Source of the DNA: Allosphingosinicella sp.
Lineage (GTDB): Bacteria; Pseudomonadota; Alphaproteobacteria; Sphingomonadales; Sphingomonadaceae
NCBI GenBank assembly: GCA_030146745.1
Contig: JASLBD010000041.1
Coordinates: 1-7,611, forward strand
Direction: 5' to 3'
DNA: 7,611 nucleotides
Positions within the stretch are counted from its first letter, which is position 1. Each line of letters starts with the position of its first letter. The notes beneath the pieces were generated by a model. That model was not told the DNA's origin, ran no database searches, and saw nothing but the letters and a program-made list of their open reading frames with translations. Below, piece by piece: positions 1 to 4,357 of the stretch. A program made the position numbers and the translations under genes.

Positions 1-788
1 ACCATCCGGGTCTCCGGCGCCGGGTGGGTCTCGAGCAGCGAGTAGCGGCGGCGGTAGCGTTTGCGGCGCATGGCGGCGCTCGCCCGGCTTTCCTCGATCA
101 ATTGCTGCCAGGTCTCCGGCATCGCCATCGGGTCGTAGCCGACCTCGCTGATCTGGAGCAGCCCGATCGCGTCGGCCTCGGCCTCAAGCTCGCGGCTGTA
201 GGACAGGAGGGAGAGGATGGTCCCGAACTGGGCGAGCTGGACGAGGTCGCCGGCATAGAAGCCGCCGGCCGCTCCGCCCACGCCCGCGCCCATGGCGAGG
301 AAATTGAGCGCCGCGGTCTTGCGCTTCATGTCGCGCCATATCCGGATTTGGTGGCGGCGAAGGAAATGTCCCGCCTCGTGGGCAATCACTCCGGAGAGCT
401 GCGCCTCGTCCCGCATGCGCAGGAGGAGGCCGGTGAAGACGACCATGAAGCCGGTAGGCGCCATGAAGGCGTTGAACTCGGGGATATGGGCGACGTAGAC
501 CCTCAGGTCCTTCGCCGCCGGGCCGCCGACCCGCTCGGCGAGGCCGCCCAGATAGGAAGCCAGCTCGGGGTCCTTGAGCAGCAGGTTCGAGCCGGCAATC
601 TCCTGCTCGACCCGCTCGAATTGCTGCCACATGCCTAGCTCGTCCTTGGCGGTCGGTCGGTGGCCGGGCCCGATCAGCGGCTTCATCGAGCGCGGCGAAA
701 TGCGGGCGTCGGCGGCGCCGACCGTGCCCAGGCAGCAGGCGCAGCCGAAGGCGCCGAGCACCGAGCGCCGGCTGAGCGCGACGCTCAC
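1..788 (-). CDS. M48-family zinc metallopeptidase, exported; C-terminus beyond the window
   Basis: 262 residues are visible; the gene continues past the left edge. The zinc site is clear: HEAGH at residues 137-141 (H137, H141 ligands, E138 catalytic) and SRELEAEAD at 198-206, where E202 fits the third ligand and D206 the conserved Asp of M48 enzymes. A THP motif near residue 253, in the stretch SLLETHPAPETRM, also matches the family. The N-terminus carries a Tat-like signal, SRRSVL at residues 6-11, then a hydrophobic stretch with a Cys cluster (C16, C18, C19) and a possible cleavage site near residue 28, so the enzyme probably acts in the periplasm. The GTG start is chosen because GTGA overlaps the stop codon of the upstream lipoprotein gene by 4 bp, a sign of translational coupling, and AGGGCGAGG lies just upstream. 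Related proteins (BepA/LoiP/YcaL types) handle envelope protein quality control; the substrate here is unknown. Whether a C-terminal TPR region follows cannot be seen. Confidence 0.9.
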   Translation of the reverse strand, partial: MSVALSRRSVLGAFGCACCLGTVGAADARISPRSMKPLIGPGHRPTAKDELGMWQQFERVEQEIAGSNLLLKDPELASYLGGLAERVGGPAAKDLRVYVAHIPEFNAFMAPTGFMVVFTGLLLRMRDEAQLSGVIAHEAGHFLRRHQIRIWRDMKRKTAALNFLAMGAGVGGAAGGFYAGDLVQLAQFGTILSLLSYSRELEAEADAIGLLQISEVGYDPMAMPETWQQLIEESRASAAMRRKRYRRRYSLLETHPAPETRM

Positions 789-1549
789 CGCCTCGCCCTG
801 ACGTGGCGCCCGGCCTTCATCCGCCCGAGCAGGCGCTCGACCATCTGCGCGGCGCCCTCCGGCGTCCTGATGTCGCCGAAGCCGACTCCGGGCATCATGC
901 TCTGGGTCTGGAGGACGTTGAACCAGGCGACCTCGCCGGTCCTCAGATCGACGAGCGACGCGTAGGCGGACTGGCCGCCGCCGCCCTGGGGCGCGCAGAA
1001 GCCGACGAAGCAGCCGGCGATCCCGAGCACCTGAAGGGCGACCCGTCCGGTCGACGCGAAGCTGTCCTGGGCGTGGAGGAACAAGGCATAGTCCATGCCG
1101 GTGGCCCTGCCGAACTTCACCGCCTCGTCGCCGAGCGTCCAGTCGATCCCGCGGCGGCGCTTGGTCGGAAGCTCCGCGCCCATATATTTGTGGAGCGCGA
1201 TCGAATTGCCGACGGCGGCGTGGAGCCTTTCCAGGTCTGCGACCGTCTGCTCGTCGACTCCGGGGATCCCGCCGCGGGTCTCGAGGATCCGGGTGCGGCC
1301 GCCGCGGCCGGCCTGCTGGTCGGCCAGCGCCTTGAGGAGGTTGGCCCGCGCCTTTTCCGTCCAGTCGGCCCTGGGCTCGACCATTCCGCCGGCGGTGACG
1401 AGCCCGACGGTGACGTCCGGGCGCATCACGATCAGGCTGTAGTCGCCCTGCGGCGGCTCGAACTCGACGTCGGCGATCTGGCGCGTCTGCACACAGGCGG
1501 ACAGGGCGAGCGAGGCGGAAGCCAAGGCAATGAACGGGCCGCGAAGCAT
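785..1549 (-). CDS. Predicted lipoprotein of unknown function, cotranscribed with the M48 peptidase
   Basis: 254 residues. The ATG at 1549 is preferred over the longer reading from 1657 because it starts directly at a lipoprotein signal: MLRG, a hydrophobic stretch and the lipobox LSAC with C19 as the lipidated Cys. GAGGAG lies 7 bases upstream. The mature part begins with a linker containing EPPQGDYS, then a mixed alpha/beta domain. Near residues 170-187 there is a hydrophobic Gly-rich stretch with two Cys, followed by a Gly-rich loop and the strand YASLVDLRTGEVAWFN at 196-211. That last pattern is reminiscent of CsgG/TolB-N-like lipoproteins, but this is an impression of fold only, not a family assignment. 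The C-terminus is basic (GRHVRARR) and its TGA overlaps the peptidase start, so the two proteins may be made together and act in the same envelope process. An EcfG-type promoter lies 65 bases upstream. Confidence 0.85.
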   Translation of the reverse strand: MLRGPFIALASASLALSACVQTRQIADVEFEPPQGDYSLIVMRPDVTVGLVTAGGMVEPRADWTEKARANLLKALADQQAGRGGRTRILETRGGIPGVDEQTVADLERLHAAVGNSIALHKYMGAELPTKRRRGIDWTLGDEAVKFGRATGMDYALFLHAQDSFASTGRVALQVLGIAGCFVGFCAPQGGGGQSAYASLVDLRTGEVAWFNVLQTQSMMPGVGFGDIRTPEGAAQMVERLLGRMKAGRHVRARR

Positions 1550-1613
1550 GGACTTGCTCCTCGAGGGGGACGGCATGACGGGAAAAATCTCCGTCCCTGA
1601 ACGACTTGCCGCC

Positions 1614-1638
1614 AACGCTTCGGTTGCGCGGGCGTTCC
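1614..1638 (-). promoter_or_regulatory. EcfG-type general stress promoter, GGAAC-N16-CGTT
   Basis: On the minus strand GGAAC (1638-1634) is followed by exactly 16 bases and CGTT (1617-1614). This is the full consensus of the alphaproteobacterial general stress sigma factor EcfG (SigT/RpoE2 type). Transcription would start near 1607, giving a leader of about 58 bases before the lipoprotein ATG at 1549. The element sits correctly for the lipoprotein-M48 operon and is not inside a coding region. A nine-base match at the right spacing is unlikely by chance in this short upstream region, but no experiment supports it. Confidence 0.65.
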
Positions 1639-1673
1639 GGCCGCGTTTCGAACGCACCCTTCCCTGGAATGCC

Positions 1674-1693
1674 CCCCTCCCTGCAGGGAGGGG
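1674..1693. repeat. 20-bp perfect palindrome, intergenic repeat
   Basis: CCCCTCCCTGCAGGGAGGGG is a perfect 20-bp palindrome centred on a PstI-like CTGCAG. It lies between the zinc-ribbon gene's 3' end and the EcfG promoter of the lipoprotein operon. Palindromes of this CCCTCCC/GGGAGGG kind are common intergenic repeats in alphaproteobacteria. It could form a hairpin in either direction, but there is no T-run after it, so a simple Rho-independent terminator is not supported. Confidence 0.6.
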
Positions 1694-1714
1694 AGGCTCT
1701 CAGGCGACCCCTCG

Positions 1715-1737
1715 CCGAATTCGGTGCCAGGCACCGA
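1715..1737. repeat. Double palindrome, REP-like
   Basis: Two overlapping palindromes: CCGAATTCGG at 1715-1724 and TCGGTGCCAGGCACCGA at 1721-1737 (8-bp arms around one central A). The layout resembles the palindromic REP-type repeats scattered through sphingomonad intergenic regions. No coding sequence overlaps it. Confidence 0.5.
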
Positions 1738-1781
1738 CGGTTAAGGGGTTGAAATTTTTAGGGCGCCTTTCACTCGCCGGA

Positions 1782-1804
1782 GCCCAGGCTTCGCTGGGGC
1801 GACG
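1782..1804. repeat. Half copy of the CCCCAGC-TTCGCTGGGGCGACG repeat
   Basis: GCCCAGGCTTCGCTGGGG followed by CGACG closely matches one arm of the large inverted repeat at 3647-3736 (right arm from 3712 on). Only one arm is present. The copy can fold on itself through CCCAG/CTGGG around a short loop. It ends 4 bases from the stop codon of the zinc-ribbon gene, so it would be in the 3' end of that mRNA and might act as a 3' end stabiliser or terminator stem. Confidence 0.55.
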
Positions 1805-1808
1805 AGAA

Positions 1809-2063
1809 TCACGCCGCCTCGTCCCAGACGTCCTGGCGGGCCGGGTGGGTGGTGACGAACAGGCCGGCGCCGGTGCGCGCCGTCTCGGCGAGGGCGAGGG
1901 CAGTGCCGCAGAAGCCGCACTCCGCCGAAAGACGGCCGATATACCAGTGGCTGCGCCCGCAGGCCGGACAGCGATTGGCCTCGCCCGGATGATACAGGAC
2001 CTGGAACCCGCGCCGGGCCGGATCATGGGGGTAGCTCCGGCCGCCTTCGATCGTCGTCAACAT
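1809..2063 (-). CDS. Small zinc-ribbon protein, function unknown
   Basis: 84 residues. Two Cys pairs, CPACG (C32, C35) and CGFCG (C49, C52), separated by 13 residues make a typical four-Cys zinc ribbon, so the protein probably binds one zinc ion. There is no signal peptide or membrane segment, which points to a cytoplasmic protein. The sequence between the pairs, RSHWYIGRLSAE, is consistent with the beta-hairpin of a rubredoxin-like or zinc-ribbon fold. The N-terminal 30 residues (with YPHDPARRGFQVLYHPGEANR) and the C-terminal tail look specific to this protein. The ATG at 2063 is preceded by GAGGGA about 7 bases upstream. Cys spacing, in-frame integrity and a good RBS support a real gene. 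It is transcribed divergently from the MaoC-like gene. I cannot name a function; a role in nucleic acid binding or protein interaction would be a guess. Confidence 0.75.
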   Translation of the reverse strand: MLTTIEGGRSYPHDPARRGFQVLYHPGEANRCPACGRSHWYIGRLSAECGFCGTALALAETARTGAGLFVTTHPARQDVWDEAA

Positions 2064-2151
2064 CGTTCATTCCCTCAACTCACCACAGCGACGGCTGCGA
2101 TGAACCGTTCTTTTCCATCGACCGATTGAACGCAAGATGAATGTTGCGGGA

Positions 2152-2196
2152 GTGACACAATCGAAACCATTTACTGGCGCGGCGGTGACACACTCG
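2152..2196. repeat. Spaced direct repeat GTGACACAATCG / GTGACACACTCG
   Basis: GTGACACAATCG at 2152-2163 and GTGACACACTCG at 2185-2196 match at 11 of 12 positions. Their starts are 33 bases apart, close to three helical turns, so two protein copies bound here would face the same side of DNA. The pair lies in the divergent promoter region, a plausible place for an operator. No known regulator site is recognised. Confidence 0.35.
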
Positions 2197-2220
2197 GCAC
2201 AGGAGGGCCGATTTTCACCC

Positions 2221-2287
2221 TCATTCCCGCGAAAGCGGCAATCCGGCCCGGAGCGAGAACTGGATTTAGTCGCGTCCGCGGGAATGA
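2221..2287. repeat. Palindromic intergenic repeat, TCATTCCCGCG...CGCGGGAATGA
   Basis: The outer arms TCATTCCCGCG (2221-2231) and CGCGGGAATGA (2277-2287) are exact complements over 11 bp. Inside them AATCC (2240-2244) pairs with GGATT (2262-2266). The TCATT...AATCC...GGATT...AATGA arrangement is widespread in bacterial intergenic repeats and recurs in different sequence form at 2831-2908 and 7440-7527 of this window. It is upstream of the MaoC-like gene rather than at a 3' end. Confidence 0.65.
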
Positions 2288-2369
2288 CGAAGGACGAATC
2301 GAATCGAGGCCCTCAAGCTTCACCCGCGCACGAGGTTGTGCTTAAGCCGGCGCCGAAAGGCGGGTGGCG

Positions 2370-2819
2370 ATGATCTATTTCGAGGATTTGGAGATCGGCA
2401 AGGAAACCGAGTTCGGGCGCTATGAGGTGACTCGGGAAGAGGTGCTGGACTTCGCCCGCAAATACGACCCGCAGCCCTTCCATCTTTCCGACGAGGCGGC
2501 GGCCAGGACCCATTTCGGCCGGCTCGCGGCCAGCGGCTGGCACACCTGCGCGATGACGATGGCGGTGATCGCCCGATTCGTGGTCCGGGACGAGCAGGCG
2601 GGGCTTGGATCTCCGGGCGTCGACGAGCTGCGCTGGCTCAAGCCGGTCTATCCGGGCGATACGCTCACCGTTCGAAGCACGATCGTCGACAAGACGCCGT
2701 CCCGAAGCAAGCCGGACCTCGGCTCCTTCCGCTCCGCGACAATGGTCAGCAACCAGGACGGAATCCCGGTGCTCAGCTTCACCTCGATCGTGCTGATCCG
2801 GAGGCGGCCGGAAGGCTGA
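2370..2819 (+). CDS. MaoC-like dehydratase (hot-dog fold, (R)-specific enoyl-CoA hydratase-like)
   Basis: 149 residues, the usual length for a single-domain MaoC protein. The hydratase motif is present: RKYDPQPFHLSDEAA, with D33 and H38 in the positions of the catalytic Asp and His of (R)-hydratases, followed by FGRLAASGWHT (49-59), the conserved glycine-rich segment of this family. The C-terminal half contains LKPVYPGDTLTV, the typical beta-strand pair of the hot-dog fold. Such enzymes hydrate or dehydrate acyl-CoA thioesters in the cytoplasm; the substrate here is not shown and could be a fatty acyl-CoA or a mesaconyl/methylmalyl-type CoA ester. The ATG at 2370 is preferred over the in-frame GTG at 2364, because AAAGG at 2356-2360 lies 9 bases from the ATG and only 3 from the GTG. 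It is the only plus-strand gene and stands alone, so context gives no pathway. Confidence 0.9.
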   Translation: MIYFEDLEIGKETEFGRYEVTREEVLDFARKYDPQPFHLSDEAAARTHFGRLAASGWHTCAMTMAVIARFVVRDEQAGLGSPGVDELRWLKPVYPGDTLTVRSTIVDKTPSRSKPDLGSFRSATMVSNQDGIPVLSFTSIVLIRRRPEG

Positions 2820-2830
2820 AATCCGGCCTT

Positions 2831-2908
2831 CCGTCATTGCGAGAAGCCGAAGGCGACGAAGCAATCCCGGCGCCGCACCGGATTGCTTCGCCACGCTCGC
2901 AATGACGG
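2831..2908. repeat. Inverted repeat filling the convergent gap (GTCATTGCGAG family)
   Basis: The outer arms CCGTCATTGCGAG (2831-2843) and CTCGCAATGACGG (2896-2908) are exact 13-bp complements. Inner arms CGAAGCAATCC (2857-2867) and GGATTGCTTCG (2880-2890) pair over 11 bp around a 12-base loop. The element begins 11 bases after the MaoC-like stop and ends directly next to the stop codon of the lipoprotein gene on the other strand, so it occupies nearly all of the 89-base gap. It would form a hairpin in both transcripts and may serve both as a 3' end. This is a widespread bacterial repeat family, recognised from its sequence. Confidence 0.8.
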
Positions 2909-3547
2909 TCAGTCGCGCCGGTCGCGCCGGTTCTCGCGCCTCAGCCCGCGCCGGTCCTGGCGCCCCTCGCGGCGGAATTCGCGCCGGTCCTGCCGGCGGT
3001 CCTGGCGGAACTGCTCGCGGGTGACGGTGCCATTGCGGAGCGCCTCGCGGTCCTGCTGCCGCTCGCCGCGGAACTCGGTGCGGTCGCCGCGGCGGTCCTG
3101 CCGGTAGTCGCGCCAATTCTCCCGCATCTCGCGCCGGTCCTCGCGCCATTCGCCGCGGTCCTGGCGCCACTCGCGCCGGTCGCCCCGGTCCCAGCCGTCC
3201 CAGCGCTCCCAGCGCCGGTCGTTCCAGTTGCGGCCGCCATAGCGGCTGCGGCGGCTCTCCCAATAGCGGCGATGGTCGTCGTTCCAGCGATGCGCCCGGC
3301 GGTAGCGGTCGTAGACGTAGACGCCGTAGCCGGGATAATAATAATTACCGTACCAGCCGTACCAGGGGTCGTAGCTGCCGCGTCCGTAATGGCAGTCGCC
3401 GTAATAGGGGTCGCAATAACCGGAGCTGCCGTAGCCGACCGAGACTCCGCCATAGCCGTAGCCATAGTCGTCGTAGGTGGTGCAGGCGGAAAGGCCGAGG
3501 CCGGTGGCGAGGACGAGGGCGGCGGTGCGGAGACGAAACAGGGGCAT
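2909..3547 (-). CDS. Lipoprotein with Gly/Tyr-rich region and charged Arg-rich repeat tail
   Basis: 212 residues. The ATG at 3547 is chosen over an in-frame ATG at 3580 because the lipoprotein signal begins there, with GGGAG 8 bases upstream. The lipobox LSAC ends at C22. Residues 23-80 are rich in Gly and Tyr, with C45 and C52 that could pair. Residues 83-101 (RRAHRWNDDHRRYWESRR) form a basic aromatic segment. From residue 126 the chain repeats in sevens (EWRQDRG, EWREDRR, EMRENWR, DYRQDRR), and from 186 in elevens (QDRREFRREGR, QDRRGLRRENR), which suggests a long charged helix or coiled coil. The composition is like that of RcnB-type and other small Arg-rich envelope proteins, but no catalytic or metal motif is visible, so the role is unknown; binding of LPS or peptidoglycan through the basic tail is only a guess. 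An EcfG-like promoter precedes it. Confidence 0.8.
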   Translation of the reverse strand: MPLFRLRTAALVLATGLGLSACTTYDDYGYGYGGVSVGYGSSGYCDPYYGDCHYGRGSYDPWYGWYGNYYYPGYGVYVYDRYRRAHRWNDDHRRYWESRRSRYGGRNWNDRRWERWDGWDRGDRREWRQDRGEWREDRREMRENWRDYRQDRRGDRTEFRGERQQDREALRNGTVTREQFRQDRRQDRREFRREGRQDRRGLRRENRRDRRD

Positions 3548-3578
3548 GAGCGACTCTCCCGAAAAGACGCAGACGGCC

Positions 3579-3598
3579 AAAAAATCCGCCTTTCGGCG
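3579..3598 (-). terminator. Terminator-like hairpin with U6 tract in the lipoprotein leader
   Basis: On the minus strand CGCC-GAAA-GGCG (3598-3587), a 4-bp GC stem with a GNRA-type tetraloop, is followed by GA and six T (3584-3579). The stem is short for a strong Rho-independent terminator. It could stop read-through from apt, whose stop codon lies about 140 bases upstream, or, since it lies downstream of the predicted EcfG start site, attenuate the lipoprotein's own transcript. Confidence 0.45.
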
Positions 3599-3618
3599 TG
3601 AACCGTCGGTGAACGGTT

Positions 3619-3643
3619 AACCCATTGGAAAGGCGTAAGTTCC
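3619..3643 (-). promoter_or_regulatory. Near-consensus EcfG-type promoter, GGAAC-N16-GGTT
   Basis: Minus-strand GGAAC (3643-3639) is a perfect -35 element for the EcfG general stress sigma factor. After 16 bases comes GGTT (3622-3619), one base off the CGTT consensus. Transcription would start near 3612, about 65 bases before the lipoprotein ATG at 3547. The same promoter type with perfect match stands before the other lipoprotein gene at 1614-1638. Just downstream, AACCGT (3601-3606) and ACGGTT (3613-3618) form an inverted repeat that could be an operator. Confidence 0.5.
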
Positions 3644-3646
3644 GAT

Positions 3647-3736
3647 CCGTCGCCCCAGCGCAGGCTGGGGCCCCCGGGGGTGAAAGGTACCGGCGGTCCT
3701 CACCCGCTGGGGCCCCAGCCTTCGCTGGGGCGACGG
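3647..3736. repeat. Large inverted repeat with 28-bp arms next to the apt stop
   Basis: The arm at 3647-3674 and the arm at 3709-3736 are complementary at 27 of 28 positions (only the bases at 3661 and 3722 do not pair). Each arm also contains its own small hairpin, CCCCAG with CTGGGG. The right arm ends at the base directly before the apt stop codon (3739-3737), so the whole structure forms the start of the apt 3' untranslated region. A half copy is found at 1782-1804. There is no T-run right after the element in the apt direction, so RNA protection or Rho-related ending is as likely as intrinsic termination. Confidence 0.8.
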
Positions 3737-4294
3737 CTACTCCCCCTCGAACGCGACCAGGCTGTGCACCTTCATCCCAGCCTCGCGAAGCCGTGCTCCG
3801 CCGCCGAGGTCCGGCAGGTCGATGATGAAGACGGCTTCGCTCACCCGGGCCCCGGCGCGGCGAAGCAGCCGGGCGGCGGCGAGCGCGGTTCCGCCGGTGG
3901 CGAGCAGGTCGTCGGCGAGCAGGACCGTCTTCCCGGGCGCGCAGGCGTCGACGTGGATGGCGAGCCGGTCGGTGCCGTATTCGAGCGCATAATCCTCGGC
4001 GATCGTGGCGCCCGGCAGCTTGCCATGCTTGCGGACGAGGAGCAGGCCGGCGCCGAGCCTCTGGGCGAGCGCGGCGGCGACGACGAAGCCGCGCGCCTCG
4101 ATGCCGGCGACGAGGTCGGTCGGGCCGGCGATCAGCGCGGCCAGCCGCTCGATGGAGGCCGCGAAGCCGCGCGGGTCGAGCAGCAGGGTGGTGACGTCGC
4201 GGAACTGGATCCCCGGCCTGGGGAAATCCGGGACGGTCCGGATCAGCGCCTTGAGGTCGTCGTTGGCGGCCCCGGCGCCGATGGGGACAGTCAC
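3737..4294 (-). CDS. apt: Adenine phosphoribosyltransferase
   Basis: 185 residues; the enzyme converts adenine and PRPP to AMP and pyrophosphate in purine salvage, in the cytoplasm. The PRPP-binding motif is complete: VLLADDLLATGGTA at 124-137 with D128 and D129. GIEARGF at 64-70 and the flexible loop RKHGKLPGATI with DYALEYGTD (101-109) match the APT family. The N-terminal DDLKALIRTVPDFPRPGI is also typical. The only plausible start is GTG at 4294: no ATG, GTG or TTG occurs between it and the family-conserved N-terminus, and AGGGAG lies 9 bases upstream. That GTG lies within one arm of an inverted repeat (4284-4347), so the first three codons are repeat sequence. The gene follows petC by 63 bases on the same strand and may be cotranscribed with the pet genes, a common order in sphingomonads. 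Confidence 0.95.
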   Translation of the reverse strand: MTVPIGAGAANDDLKALIRTVPDFPRPGIQFRDVTTLLLDPRGFAASIERLAALIAGPTDLVAGIEARGFVVAAALAQRLGAGLLLVRKHGKLPGATIAEDYALEYGTDRLAIHVDACAPGKTVLLADDLLATGGTALAAARLLRRAGARVSEAVFIIDLPDLGGGARLREAGMKVHSLVAFEGE

Positions 4295-4347
4295 TTTTCC
4301 GCACTCCCTGCCAGAATGGTCGCTGCCGTGCGAAAAGTGACTGTCCC
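4284..4347. repeat. Inverted repeat GGGACAGTCACTTTT over the apt start codon
   Basis: The arm at 4284-4304 and GTGCGAAAAGTGACTGTCCC at 4328-4347 are complementary over 20 bp with one bulged C. The loop (4305-4327) contains most of the apt ribosome binding site AGGGAG (4309-4304); the start GTG (4294-4292) is in the stem. GGGACAGTCACTTTT palindromes resemble REP elements mobilised by REP-associated tyrosine transposases, although no such gene is in the window. In the pet mRNA the structure starts 10 bases after the petC stop codon. Confidence 0.75.
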
Positions 4348-4357
4348 TTTTCTGGCC

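Larger units (their letters stand above)
2064..2369. other. Divergent intergenic region between the zinc-ribbon gene and the MaoC-like gene
   Basis: 306 bases with no supportable gene. It should carry both promoters, but I cannot place a convincing -35/-10 pair for either gene and see no GGAAC-type EcfG element. Two structures stand out: a spaced direct repeat at 2152-2196 and an inverted repeat at 2221-2287, each listed separately. The start at 2370 of the downstream gene is preceded by AAAGG at 2356-2360. Confidence 0.6.

Noticed and set aside
803..1600. 265-codon plus-strand frame opposite the first lipoprotein gene
   Set aside because: No domain features; the minus strand has a lipobox, ribosome binding site and promoter.
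2364..2369. GTG start two codons upstream of the MaoC-like ATG
   Set aside because: The AAAGG site would be only 3 bases away; the ATG at 2370 has better spacing.
2932..3200. Repetitive DNA as a possible CRISPR or tandem array
   Set aside because: The repeats follow the reading frame of the Arg-rich protein and have no spacer structure.
2313..3263. 316-codon minus-strand frame overlapping the MaoC-like gene and the lipoprotein gene
   Set aside because: It reads through the inverted repeat at 2831-2908, giving the VIASVAKQS-type peptide known from translating this repeat family, and overlaps better supported genes.
3615..3622. GGTTAACC as a CtrA-type half site
   Set aside because: Only a single half site without the second TTAA at 7-base spacing, and it overlaps the EcfG-like -10 element.
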